DNA of 52,498 nucleotides, taken from positions 1-52,498 of the forward strand of contig CACZZB010000024.1 of the NCBI GenBank assembly GCA_902785555.1, read 5' to 3'. The position numbers and the translations under genes are program-made. A model generated the notes under the pieces. That model ran no database searches. It was not told where the DNA came from and worked only from the letters and a program-made list of their open reading frames with translations. Positions 17,250-26,783 of this stretch are shown piece by piece (the first letter of the stretch is position 1; each line of letters begins with the position of its first letter). The DNA comes from an uncultured Ruminococcus sp. GTDB lineage: Bacteria; Bacillota; Clostridia; Oscillospirales; Acutalibacteraceae.

Positions 17250-18938
17250 TCAAACTTTAAAATTCAATTTACAGTTTGAACGGTTTATCGCACAAAGTAT
17301 TCCTCTTGCCGAAGCCTTGAAAATACCGTGTGAAATTCCCACGCCAAATATATTCTTCCCGTTGGGGTCTTTGAGCTGTATATATGAAATAGCCTTTGAA
17401 TCCGAACCCTGTGAAATAGCGTGTTCACTGTATGAAACGAATGTGAATCCGTCAATGCCGATAGTTTTGAGAGCGTTGAAGAATGCGTCGATAGGACCGT
17501 TGCCCTCGCCCTTTATCTCAACATCTTTGTCTTCTTTGACAAGATGTACAGTACCCTCAAATGTCGCATCATCTTCGCCCGAATTTTTAACAATATGCTT
17601 TACAAGCCATATTTTCTGTTCAATGTCGATATAGCTCTTGTTGAATACTCCCATGAGTTCTTCGGGAGAAAGCTCTCTGCCGAGCTTGTCACATTCAGCC
17701 TTTACCAATGCACCGAATTCGGGGTGCATGGCTTTCGGAAGCTCATAGCCGAAATTATTCTGCATAACGAATGCGGCCCCACCCTTGCCCGACTGTGAAT
17801 TTATTCTTATAATCGGTTCATACTGTCTGCCTACATCAGCGGGGTCTATCGGAAGATACGGTATTTCCCATTTATCGCTGTTTGTTTCCCTGACATACGC
17901 AAAGCCCTTATTGATAGCATCCTGATGTGAACCCGAAAATGCCGTGAATACCAAATCGCCTACATACGGCTGACGTTCACCTATCTTCATTTTGGTACAT
18001 CTTTCATATATTTCACGGTATTTCGGCAAATTACTGAAATCAAGCTGAGGGTCAACTCCCTGTGTAAACATATTCAAGCCGACTGTAACTATATCAAGGT
18101 TGCCCGTTCTTTCACCGTTGCCGAAAAGAGTTCCCTCTATTCTGTCCGCACCTGCAAGCAAGCCCAATTCCGCACAGGCTACACCTGTACCCCTGTCATT
18201 ATGCGGATGAAGACTTATTATAGCACAATCCCTGTTTTTCATGTGCGTGATGAAATATTCTATCTGGTCGGCATAGGTATTCGGAGTACACATTTCTACC
18301 GTATTCGGCAAATTCAAAATTATAGGATTTTCGGGAGTCGGCTTTATAACGTCCATTACAGCCTCACAGATTTTCACGGAATTATCTACCTCTGTACCCG
18401 AAAAGCTCTCGGGCGAATACTCCAAACGGAAATTAGTATCTCCCTCATAACTGTCAATAAGTTCTTTTATGAGTTTGGCACCCTCGACGGCAATATCTAT
18501 AATACCGTCCATATCTTTCTTGAAAACCACCTTACGCTGTAAAGTGGAAGTAGAATTATAAAAATGCACGATAACATTTTTAGCACCCTTAACTGCTTCA
18601 AAAGTCTTTCTTATCAAATGTTCCCTTGCCTGAACAAGTACCTGTATAGTTACATCATCGGGGATATGATTTCCTTCAATGAGTTCACGGCATATTTCAT
18701 ACTCCGTTTCGGACGCTGACGGGAAGCCTATTTCTATCTCCTTGAATCCCATATCACACAAAGCATGGAAAAATTCGAGTTTTTGTTCCAGGTTCATCGG
18801 GTCAACGAGAGCCTGATTGCCGTCCCTTAAATCGACCGAGCACCATACAGGTGCTTTTGTGATAGTATTGTCACACCATTTCCTGTTCTTGATTTTGATT
18901 TGCTCAAAAGGCACATACTTTTTATAACCTTTCTCCAT
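17250..18938 (-). CDS. leuA: 2-isopropylmalate synthase
   Basis: 562 residues, the long LeuA form. DLRDGNQALVDPM near residue 37 holds the metal and substrate site, GFKEIEIGFPSAS follows, HPHNDRGTGVA near 244 holds the metal-binding histidines, and FGNGERTGN near 275. The C-terminal part (from about 430) matches the regulatory leucine-binding domain, ending in FGVGISHGIFKASARGI. It condenses acetyl-CoA and 2-oxoisovalerate for leucine synthesis. GGAGG precedes the ATG. The transcript begins 390 bp upstream and passes a leucine T-box. No other leu genes are adjacent. Confidence 0.97.
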   Translation of the reverse strand: MEKGYKKYVPFEQIKIKNRKWCDNTITKAPVWCSVDLRDGNQALVDPMNLEQKLEFFHALCDMGFKEIEIGFPSASETEYEICRELIEGNHIPDDVTIQVLVQAREHLIRKTFEAVKGAKNVIVHFYNSTSTLQRKVVFKKDMDGIIDIAVEGAKLIKELIDSYEGDTNFRLEYSPESFSGTEVDNSVKICEAVMDVIKPTPENPIILNLPNTVEMCTPNTYADQIEYFITHMKNRDCAIISLHPHNDRGTGVACAELGLLAGADRIEGTLFGNGERTGNLDIVTVGLNMFTQGVDPQLDFSNLPKYREIYERCTKMKIGERQPYVGDLVFTAFSGSHQDAINKGFAYVRETNSDKWEIPYLPIDPADVGRQYEPIIRINSQSGKGGAAFVMQNNFGYELPKAMHPEFGALVKAECDKLGRELSPEELMGVFNKSYIDIEQKIWLVKHIVKNSGEDDATFEGTVHLVKEDKDVEIKGEGNGPIDAFFNALKTIGIDGFTFVSYSEHAISQGSDSKAISYIQLKDPNGKNIFGVGISHGIFKASARGILCAINRSNCKLNFKV

Positions 18939-18978
18939 TTGTAAAAACCTCCAAAAATATAATTTAATTCATAATTCA

Positions 18979-19035
18979 TAATGCATAATTATCTTGATTC
19001 TCGGCAAAACCAACTGCCATATCCATTATGCATTA
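18979..19035. repeat. 11-bp inverted repeat in leuA leader
   Basis: TAATGCATAAT at 18979-18989 and ATTATGCATTA at 19025-19035 are reverse complements, 35 bp apart, between the T-box terminator and leuA. The sequence is close to AT-rich repeats seen in intergenic regions; no function is assigned. Confidence 0.45.
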
Positions 19036-19300
19036 AAAAAGCCCATCCCCATGTCAAAATGACAAGGGACGAGCATAAAATGCACGTGGTACCACCCAAA
19101 TTCAGACACGATGAAGTGTCACTCATTAACAAGCCTCCAACAAGGCTCTGACAAATAACGCTGTCATGCGTCCTGCCCTAAATACAATCGGACAGGCAAC
19201 TCCGGAATGAGCTATACATACAGACATCAATGCTGTCTTACACCAACCGACAGCTCTCTTGGCTTGATAGTTCCATATCTTGTTTCCATCACAGTCTTTG
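19035..19300 (-). ncRNA. T-box riboswitch, leucine-type, upstream of leuA
   Basis: On the minus strand, reading from 19300 down, there is a stem I with GAGAGCTGTCGGTTGGTGTA and the paired GACAGC, then a candidate specifier CTC at 19209-19211 followed by ATTCCGGAG, then the antiterminator TGGGTGGTACCACG (19085-19098), then a terminator hairpin (CCCTTGTCA with TGACATGGGG) and seven T ending at about 19035. CTC codes for leucine, matching leuA. Uncharged tRNA-Leu should favour the antiterminator. This also accounts for the >300-bp gap between leuA and galE. Confidence 0.9.
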
Positions 19301-19323
19301 AAAATATTTATATCAATACATAT

Positions 19324-19352
19324 TATATACAGAAATATGCCTGTTTGTCAAG
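19324..19352 (-). promoter_or_regulatory. Promoter of T-box-leuA transcript
   Basis: Minus strand TTGACA (19347-19352) and TATATA (19324-19329) with 17-base spacing; TATAAT is also readable two bases further on (19-base spacing). Confidence 0.65.
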
Positions 19353-19399
19353 TGTTTTTTTATATTAGTTTTTTGTTTCAAATTTAGTTTCACAAAAGC

Positions 19400-19425
19400 G
19401 GAGAGCAGATATAACTCTACTCTCC
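19400..19425 (-). terminator. Weak terminator after galE
   Basis: GGAGAGTAGA pairs with TCTGCTCTCC on the minus strand; only a short GCTTTT follows. Confidence 0.4.
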
Positions 19426-19444
19426 ACTCTCAAAAACTTCACTC

Positions 19445-20455
19445 TTATTTAATGCCGTCAGGGTTTTTGGTCTGGAAATTCCATGTGTCTATGCACATTT
19501 TATCAATGTCATACTGTGCTTTCCAGCCGAGTTCGGTATTAGCCTTTGTTGCGTCTGCATAGAAAGCAGGAAGGTCGCCTGCACGTCTGTCACCTATAAC
19601 ATAATTGAGCTTCTGACCTGTTGTTCTCTCAAAGGCATTGACTATATCCAATACACTGTATCCTACACCGTTTCCGATATTATATGCCTCTATGCCCGTT
19701 GTATCAATTATCTTTGCCACTGCACAAAGATGAGCTTTTGCAAGGTCTACAACATGGATATAATCTCTTATACAAGTACCGTCCTTTGTATCGTAATCTC
19801 CGCCGAACACTGTCAATTGAGGAAGCTTTCCTATTGCGACTCTTGAAATATACGGCATAAGATTATTCGGGATACCGTTGGGGTCTTCACCGATAAGACC
19901 GCTTTCATGTGCACCGATAGGATTGAAGTATCTCAAAAGAGATATACTCCATGTATTGTCTGCTTTATAGACATCTCCCAATATCTGTTCAATGAAATGC
20001 TTTGTTCTGCCGTAGGGATTGCTTACATCTCCTGTCGGCATGGTTTCTTTATAGGGGATAGGATTATTTCCGTAAACTGTTGCCGAGGAACTGAAAACTA
20101 TTTTTTTGCAGTTGAATTTCTCCATTACTTCAAAAAGTACGACACTGCCCGAAATATTGTTTTCATAGTACATTAAAGGGAGTTTTGCGGATTCACCGAC
20201 AGCCTTCAGGCCTGCAAAATGTATTACTGCCTGAGGGGCTGTTTCAGCGAATACTTTTTCAAGACCTTCTCTGTCACGGATATCACATTCATATCTTTTG
20301 AGTGACTTGCCTGTTATTTTTTCAACACGGTCAAGCACTGCGGGAACGCTGTTGTAATAATTATCGACCACAACTACATCATAGCCTGCATTGAGAAGTT
20401 CAACGCAAGTATGGCTTCCGATATAGCCTGCACCGCCTGTTACAAGAATTGTCAT
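19445..20455 (-). CDS. galE: UDP-glucose 4-epimerase
   Basis: 336 residues. N-terminal NAD-binding GGAGYIGSHTCVELL (residues ~7-21), VVVDNYYNSV, the FAGLKAVGES block near 80, SSSATVYG near 122, catalytic YxxxK in NPYGRTKHFIEQ near 145, and the C-terminal DRRAGDLPAFYADATKA near 288. Short-chain dehydrogenase family enzyme that interconverts UDP-glucose and UDP-galactose for galactose use and envelope sugar synthesis. Single gene with its own promoter; the nearest other sugar genes are not in the same operon. Confidence 0.97.
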   Translation of the reverse strand: MTILVTGGAGYIGSHTCVELLNAGYDVVVVDNYYNSVPAVLDRVEKITGKSLKRYECDIRDREGLEKVFAETAPQAVIHFAGLKAVGESAKLPLMYYENNISGSVVLFEVMEKFNCKKIVFSSSATVYGNNPIPYKETMPTGDVSNPYGRTKHFIEQILGDVYKADNTWSISLLRYFNPIGAHESGLIGEDPNGIPNNLMPYISRVAIGKLPQLTVFGGDYDTKDGTCIRDYIHVVDLAKAHLCAVAKIIDTTGIEAYNIGNGVGYSVLDIVNAFERTTGQKLNYVIGDRRAGDLPAFYADATKANTELGWKAQYDIDKMCIDTWNFQTKNPDGIK

Positions 20456-20493
20456 AATTTTTCAGTCCACCTTTTATATATTATTATAATTCA

Positions 20494-20522
20494 ATTATAG
20501 ATTCATGAGAATATTATGTCAA
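20494..20522 (-). promoter_or_regulatory. Promoter of galE
   Basis: Consensus TTGACA (20517-20522) and TATAAT (20494-20499) with exactly 17 bases between, on the minus strand, followed by AAAGGTGG as ribosome site. Confidence 0.75.
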
Positions 20523-20654
20523 GCTATTTTTATTAATAGAGTTATTACAATTTTTTGCATTTTATAAAATAATGTTGGGATATTAACTATAATTTTTATC
20601 TTTATAAAAATAAAAATTTATGATACAATATGATTCGGAAAGGACAGTGATATT

Positions 20655-21908
20655 ATGGAAATGCACGATAATTCGGAGAAAATACAAAGGGCTTTGTTAG
20701 TCGGTATAGATACGGGAGAATATGATGCGGAAAGCTCAATGAATGAACTGTATGAGCTTGTACGAAGTGCAGGTGCGGAGCCTGTCGCAAGCGTCATGCA
20801 GAAGCGTGACAAGCCTGACGGGGCAACCTGCATAGGTTCGGGCAGGCTTGAAGAAATAAAAGATTTCTGCTCACAGAATGAAATTGATTTTATAGTTTTC
20901 GATACGGAACTTACTCCCACTCAGATAAGAAATATCGAAAATGAAACGGATATACGAACTATCGACAGAACTATGCTTATACTTGATATATTTGCTATCC
21001 GTGCAAAGACAAATGAAGGTAAATTACAGGTCGAACTTGCACAGCTCAAATATCTTATGCCGAGATTATCCGGCAAGGGCAGGGAAATGTCAAGGCTTGG
21101 CGGCGGAGTCGGTACAAGAGGTCCGGGTGAAACAAAGCTCGAAACGGACAAAAGACATATCCGCCGAAAAATAGAGTATCTCAAAGAAGAACTTGAAAGA
21201 ATGACAAACAGACGTGAACAGCTCCGTGCAAGGAGAAAGAAAGACGGTATAATCACTGTCGCAATAGTCGGATATACAAATGCCGGGAAATCCACTTTGA
21301 TGAATACGCTTACACAAGCAGGTGTTTTGTCTGAGAATAAACTTTTTGCAACTCTTGACCCGACTTCAAGGGCATTGAAATTGCCAAACGGTGTTTCTGT
21401 CATGCTTATTGACACTGTCGGACTTGTAAGAAGACTTCCTCACCATCTTGTAGAGGCTTTTAAATCTACTCTTGAAGAAGCCGCTCTTGCCGATATCATA
21501 TTGAATGTCTGTGATGCTTCGAGTGATGAGTTTGAACTTCATCTTGATGTTACAAACAAATTATTGTCAGAATTGGGGTGCAGTGACAGACCGATAATAT
21601 CTGTATTCAATAAATGTGATTTAGTCAAAAATCCCTATGATTTGCCCATGGGTAAGGAAAGTGTAAGGATATGTGCCAAAATGGGCATAGGCATTGACGA
21701 ACTTCTGAGAGCTATTGAAAAAAATCTCCCTGTACGTCTGAGAAAATTTACCCTTTTACTGCCTTTTGACAAAGCCTCCGTTATAGCAGTCCTGCGTAAA
21801 GCAGGGGCATTGCAGTCGGAAGAATATACTGCTGACGGTATCAAAGTCGAGGCTGTCGTTGAAGAACCTTTGTGGCATTTAGTGGAGGGTTACAGTACCA
21901 ATTTTTGA
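20655..21908 (+). CDS. hflX: HflX family ribosome-associated GTPase
   Basis: 417 residues. HflX N-terminal domain with the GSGRLEEIKDF and FDTELTPTQIRNIE blocks, Gly-rich RLGGGVGTRGPGETKLETDK near 148, a helical linker, then a Ras-like G domain: G1 GYTNAGKS (206-213), G2/G3 TLDPTSR and DTVGLVRRLPHHL, G4 FNKCD (~322), G5-like RICAKMG. Binds the 50S subunit and can split stalled ribosomes in other bacteria. AAAGGA lies before the ATG. Confidence 0.97.
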   Translation: MEMHDNSEKIQRALLVGIDTGEYDAESSMNELYELVRSAGAEPVASVMQKRDKPDGATCIGSGRLEEIKDFCSQNEIDFIVFDTELTPTQIRNIENETDIRTIDRTMLILDIFAIRAKTNEGKLQVELAQLKYLMPRLSGKGREMSRLGGGVGTRGPGETKLETDKRHIRRKIEYLKEELERMTNRREQLRARRKKDGIITVAIVGYTNAGKSTLMNTLTQAGVLSENKLFATLDPTSRALKLPNGVSVMLIDTVGLVRRLPHHLVEAFKSTLEEAALADIILNVCDASSDEFELHLDVTNKLLSELGCSDRPIISVFNKCDLVKNPYDLPMGKESVRICAKMGIGIDELLRAIEKNLPVRLRKFTLLLPFDKASVIAVLRKAGALQSEEYTADGIKVEAVVEEPLWHLVEGYSTNF

Positions 21909-21920
21909 CAGAAAACTCTC

Positions 21921-21949
21921 TTGACATAAATGTAACAAGGGAATATAAT
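21921..21949 (+). promoter_or_regulatory. Promoter of the cytoplasmic GH13 gene
   Basis: Perfect TTGACA (21921-21926) and TATAAT (21944-21949), 17-base spacer, 65 bases before the ATG at 22014. Confidence 0.8.
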
Positions 21950-22013
21950 TTATTATAATATATATTTATGGGGAAATATATAATAATTTGAACTATTTAG
22001 GGGTTTTGTAGTA

Positions 22014-23999
22014 ATGAGATATTTTAATTCAAGGGAAACGGATTACCGTAACCCTGTCGGAGCAATTACTTGCGGTACAAGTGTACATTTCAGGATAGTA
22101 TTGCCGAGAGATTTAAAATGCTCGGGAGCATTTTTGTCATTGAAAGACGATATGTGCGGTGATACGGATATCTATGGAATGTTCTGGGCCGGAATGGTCG
22201 GAGATGACCATGAACAATGGGAATGTGATGTAAATGTCTCAAAAGTCGGATTGTACTGGTATCATTTCGGACTTGAGACCTGTCAGGGAAGACGCTATAT
22301 AATGAAAGGCGGATTCGGTGAGGGATACCTCGGCATGAGCGAATGTGAACCGAGATATCAGCTTACCTGCTATGATGCGGATTTTAAAACACCCGACTGG
22401 CTTCCGGGCGGTATAATGTATCAGATATTCCCGGACAGATTCTATTTTTCCGGTGAGAAAAAAGAGGGAGTCTATCCCGACAAGAAAATTCAGAAAGACT
22501 GGAATAATATCCCCGACTGGAGACCAAATGAATTCGGCATGATAACAAATTCCGATTTCTTTCAGGGCGACCTTAAGGGTATTACAATGAAACTGCCTTA
22601 TCTTCAGGAGCTTGGCGTTACCTGCATATATCTCAATCCGATATTCGAGGCTTATTCAAATCACCGCTATGATACAGGCAATTATGAAAAAATAGACCCT
22701 GTACTCGGTACGGAGGAAGACTTTAAAGAACTTTGTGCGGAAGCCAAAAAACTCGGCATACGAATCATAAATGACGGTGTATTCAGCCATACGGGCAGTG
22801 ACAGCATATATTTCAACCGTGAAGGTCGTTATAAAAGTCAGGGGGCGTATAATTCCACGTCATCACCTTATTATACATGGTATAAATTTATACAGTGGCC
22901 TAACATATATAACTCATGGTGGGGCTTTAATACCCTTCCCGAAGTCGAGGAACTTTCAAATTCATTCAACGAATACATCAACGGTGAAAACGGTATAGTC
23001 CGTAAATGGATAAAAAACGGCAACAGCGGATGGAGATTGGATGTTGCAGATGAATTGCCTGATGAGTTCATAGAATATATCCGTGAAGCAATCAAAGCGG
23101 AAGACCCCGAAGCATTGCTTTTGGGTGAGGTATGGGAAGATGCTTCAAATAAAGAAAGTTACGGCTCAAGAAGAAGATTCCTTTACGGCAAGGAACTTGA
23201 CAGCGTTATGAACTATCCGTTCAGGGATGCGATATTAGGTTTCCTTGACTGCGGTGACGGCAAGTATATGCTTGAAATGATAATGACTATTGTGGAAAAT
23301 TATCCTCGTCCCGTACTGCGTTCATTGATGAATCATCTCGGCACGCATGATACCGAAAGAGTCATAACTCTCCTTGCAGGCGAAAGGCTTTACGGCAGAG
23401 GCCGTGAATGGCAGGCTTCCACAACGCTCTCTCCCGAACAGAGAGAATACGGTCTCAGACGAATGAGGATTGCAAGCGGTATTTTATATACACTTCCGGG
23501 AGTTCCGTGCATATATTACGGTGACGAAGTCGGTGTTGAGGGATACAAAGACCCGTTCAACAGAAGGACTTTCCCGTGGGGTCACGAAGATAAAGACCTG
23601 CTTGAATGGTATAAAAATCTCGGAAAAATGCGTCATGACTGTTCATGTCTTGTTGACGGTGATATTATTGACTATAATTCAGACGGCAGGACAATGGCAT
23701 ATTTCAGAGCTGATGAAAATGATATGCTTTTGTGCGTATTCAATGCAGCCGACTATACGATAACATTCCGTGTGCCTGATGAATTTATAGGCGGAGAAAC
23801 TTATATGAATACAAATCTTGACGGAAACGAGCTTGTAATTCCCCGTGACAGCTGTGCATTCGTCAAAATAAAGACTCCCGAAAAGCCTGTTGTAATTTCA
23901 GAAAACGAAGAAAAACAGGATGAACAGCCCGAGGAATATAATGACAATTTGCCCGAAGATGTCGAGATATTCTCCGACGAAGTAGCATCAGCAGACTGA
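22014..23999 (+). CDS. GH13 alpha-glucosidase/neopullulanase-type enzyme, cytoplasmic
   Basis: 661 residues, no signal peptide. An N-terminal beta-sandwich (residues ~1-120, CBM34-like) precedes the GH13 barrel: MYQIFPDRF near 135, NPIFEAYSNHRYDT near 208, nucleophile Asp343 in GWRLDVADEL, acid/base Glu372 in LLGEVWED, and Asp446 in LGTHDTERV. The order and the CBM34-like region suit maltogenic amylase, neopullulanase and cyclodextrinase-type enzymes that hydrolyse linear or branched maltodextrins inside the cell. Past about residue 600 there is a beta domain and an acidic C-terminal tail (EENEKQDEQPEEY-like) of unknown role. It has its own sigma-A promoter and is followed by a strong terminator. 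Confidence 0.92.
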   Translation: MRYFNSRETDYRNPVGAITCGTSVHFRIVLPRDLKCSGAFLSLKDDMCGDTDIYGMFWAGMVGDDHEQWECDVNVSKVGLYWYHFGLETCQGRRYIMKGGFGEGYLGMSECEPRYQLTCYDADFKTPDWLPGGIMYQIFPDRFYFSGEKKEGVYPDKKIQKDWNNIPDWRPNEFGMITNSDFFQGDLKGITMKLPYLQELGVTCIYLNPIFEAYSNHRYDTGNYEKIDPVLGTEEDFKELCAEAKKLGIRIINDGVFSHTGSDSIYFNREGRYKSQGAYNSTSSPYYTWYKFIQWPNIYNSWWGFNTLPEVEELSNSFNEYINGENGIVRKWIKNGNSGWRLDVADELPDEFIEYIREAIKAEDPEALLLGEVWEDASNKESYGSRRRFLYGKELDSVMNYPFRDAILGFLDCGDGKYMLEMIMTIVENYPRPVLRSLMNHLGTHDTERVITLLAGERLYGRGREWQASTTLSPEQREYGLRRMRIASGILYTLPGVPCIYYGDEVGVEGYKDPFNRRTFPWGHEDKDLLEWYKNLGKMRHDCSCLVDGDIIDYNSDGRTMAYFRADENDMLLCVFNAADYTITFRVPDEFIGGETYMNTNLDGNELVIPRDSCAFVKIKTPEKPVVISENEEKQDEQPEEYNDNLPEDVEIFSDEVASAD

Positions 24000-24020
24000 A
24001 TCAATCAGCAATGAGCAATT

Positions 24021-24070
24021 AAAAAGCTGACTTCCAATTTCAAAAAGGAAGTCAGCTTCTTTTATTTTTT
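24021..24070. terminator. Bidirectional terminator, GH13 gene and amylase gene
   Basis: AAGCTGACTTCC (24024-24035) pairs perfectly with GGAAGTCAGCTT (24047-24058), then CTTTTATTTTTT; A-run on the other side. Confidence 0.9.
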
Positions 24071-24084
24071 ATACAACCGGAAAA

Positions 24085-26726
24085 TTATTTCTCAGTCTTT
24101 TTTCTTGAAGTAAAGAATACAGCCACTGCTGAAACAAGTCCGAGTATAACAGCCATGAAAGGTACTGTATCACCTGTATTTACAGTGTTATTGTTGGGAA
24201 CTGTGCTTGTCTGTGAGGTTGTCTGAGATGTCTGTGAAGTCTGAGATTCTTGTGAAGTTTGAGATTCCTGTGAAGTCTGTGATGTCTGAGACGGCTCTGA
24301 CGACTCTTCTTTTGATGACTGCTCAGGTTCTGAGGATTGTTCGGGCTGTGATGACTGCTCAGGCTCTGAGGATTGTTGTGGTTCTTCCTGTTCCTTGCCC
24401 GTAAATATCCATTCAGGCTCGCCCTCACCGTATACCACTGCATAGCTTACGCCCCATGTAATATCATCATCGGTAGTTGTATCAAGCTTTACATAGATAT
24501 AGCCGTTTTCGTCAAGATGTGCTTCAAGATTCGTCTGACTGTCGAATGTACGGTCATAATCGGGTTCATATACACCGTAATTTTCGTCCCATGCACCGTC
24601 TGCACGTACTTTGAACTGATAGTCGCCTGCTGCAAGTTCCTTTGTTTTGCCGACATATACGCCTTTTTCGGTTTCATACATCGGGAAGTCTGCCGAATTG
24701 CCCCAGCCTGTCATACTTCCGACAATACCATACTTTGTAGCTTCAACGGGTTCTTCGGGTTCTGTGGGTTCACCTGAAAGATGTACCCATTTTGTACCGT
24801 CATAGAGCTTCTTATCTGTATAAGCCATTGTAAGACCTGCCTGCATTGCACCCGGAATCTGGTCTTTTCCGTTGTTGGGAGCTGATAGCTGAAATAATTG
24901 TCAGCTTCCTTTGTCATATTAACGCCCGGCCAAGTGCCATTTGTTATAGTAACAGCACCGCTCTCGTCATATACATAGATATTTACATCTTCCCAATTTG
25001 TGCCTGTATTGTCATAGATGATTCCACCGTCTTTTATTTCGGGGAGTTTTCTTGAAGCGAGTTTGTAATATGTGTAGGTAACGGAAATGTCTTTGCCATT
25101 GCTGCCTTTTCCTGAAAGAGTGAAAGTTATCGTTGAATTGTCGTTAAGGTCTGCACCTACATCTTCATCGACCTTTTCGCCGATAACGATTTCGTCACCG
25201 TCATAGAAATTACCGCCCCATGTGTGTTCACCGTCAGTAACATGGAATGTTGCTGTTTCCATATCTACAGCATGAACCTTTACAATTATTTTGTCTGTGA
25301 AAGATGTATCACTGTCTGTATCACAGTAAATTTTGCTTACGAAATCCGAATTATATACAACTGCGATACCGCTTTCACCAACTGTACCTGTGATAGTTGT
25401 ATCTGTAACGGTAAATTCGTTTCCTGTAACTTCATCTTTATAAGTGCCTGCGGGTACATAACCGTTTACGTTTTCAACCGAAACTGCACCGCTGCCCTCA
25501 CCGCATACGATAACAGCACCGCCGTTTTCACGGGTAACTACTGCACAGTTGTCCGAAACACCATAAGCATCAGCCTTGCCGACCATAGCGTTATGGAAAT
25601 GGTTTACGGCTGCGATTTCGGGAGCCATATAATGAGTGCTGCCCTTAACGCCTATTCTGATACTGTCACGGGCTGTTGCAAATGGTCTTGAAAGGTACAG
25701 TGCAGCAGCGTCATTCTGTGCGGCAGCTACGGCATAAGCCTTGTCAATTATATTCTGTTCAACACCGTTTGTGTCTTTGCCTTCACCGTTTGAATATGTA
25801 TCGTGACTTTCGCCCCAGTATACAAGTTTATTCTTGTCAACGCCTCTGTTTATCCAGTTTCCGTCAGTTTTCGGAGCAGTACCCTTTTTGAATGAATTTA
25901 CAAGCTCTGTTGCATAAGAGCTGTCAGTTACGGACATATATTCCGTATATTCTTTCATCAAAGCATTATTTACAGCTTTATCTTCTGCTTTGCTGTCCTT
26001 GTCGCATGGACCTTTCAGTATCTCACCGTAATTGTAAAGTCCTTCTCCTGTAACGGCACTCCAGAAATTACAATCCTCACTCGGCAGACCGATATGCTTG
26101 GCAGCATCCCAACGGATACCGTCTATACCGAGATTTTTAAGAGCCTTGACATAGTCTGCTACAACTTCCTGTACATACTCGTTTTCGGAATTGATATCGT
26201 CCATGCCGATTTTGCCGTGTGTTACCTGATAACGGTCATTGTAGTTGGTTATTTCGCCCTCTGTATGCCAATACTCAGCCGGCTGCAAGTCCTCCTGAAT
26301 GTTGTCGTGATTGCCTGCAAGATGGTTTGCTACAACGTCAACTACGACTTTTATGCCGTATTCGTGAGCAGCTTCACAAAGTTCTTTGAGTTCTTCGGGA
26401 GTACCGAGTTCGTTTGTACCTACTGTGAAGCCTGTCGGCTGATAGAGCCAATACCATGCACCGACACCCTCCGAGGGCTGTACGGGCGAAGTCTGGACAG
26501 CCGAGAAACCTGCTTTTGCAATATTCTCCATATCAGCAATTATATCCTTGTACTTCCAGTCGAAACAATGAAGTATGGCACTGTCCTGAATATTGTCAAC
26601 AAGACCATACTCATTGTCTGCGGCATTGGCATTTATCATCATTGAACCTGCACATGAAAAAACTGTTACAGCCATGGCACCTGTCAATGAAATGCTCAAT
26701 GCTTTTTTAAGCAAACGCTTGTTCAT
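24085..26726 (-). pseudogene. Secreted modular alpha-amylase with CBM26-like domain, split by a frameshift
   Basis: Frame A (26726 to ~24880) encodes a signal peptide cut near ANA-AD at residue 35, a GH13 AmyE-type catalytic domain with WDAAKH nucleophile Asp207, GEILKG Glu235 and WGESHDT Asp309, a beta-sandwich, and the first half of a CBM26-like module (VNIYVYDESGAV, TWPGVNM). Frame B (to 24085) continues that module (NNGKDQIPG, TKWVHLSG), then a pullulanase X25-like domain (YGIVGSMTGWG, VRADGAWDENYG), a Gln/Ser/Thr-rich linker with EQSS, QTSQES repeats, and a C-terminal TVNTGD-hydrophobic-SRKK anchor. Adding one C in the CCC run (24877-24879, GGG on plus) joins the frames as YQLP-NNGKDQIPG. 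Truncation after frame A would remove the anchor and half of CBM26. Extracellular starch hydrolysis is the expected role. Confidence 0.88.
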
Positions 26727-26783
26727 AATTTAATACACTCCTGTCTTGAAAATAATTGTATACCTGTAATTTTACCATGTTTT

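Noticed and set aside
18961..19035. Insertion element remnant in leuA leader
   Set aside because: The inverted repeat is only 11 bp and AT-rich, with no flanking duplication; kept only as a low-confidence repeat.
24180..24443. Tandem repeats around QTSQES as a possible CRISPR-like or regulatory array
   Set aside because: They are in frame coding repeats of the amylase linker.
25224..25691. Cys-rich ORF on the plus strand opposite the amylase
   Set aside because: It is an antisense shadow without a ribosome site; the minus-strand GH13 reading is unambiguous.
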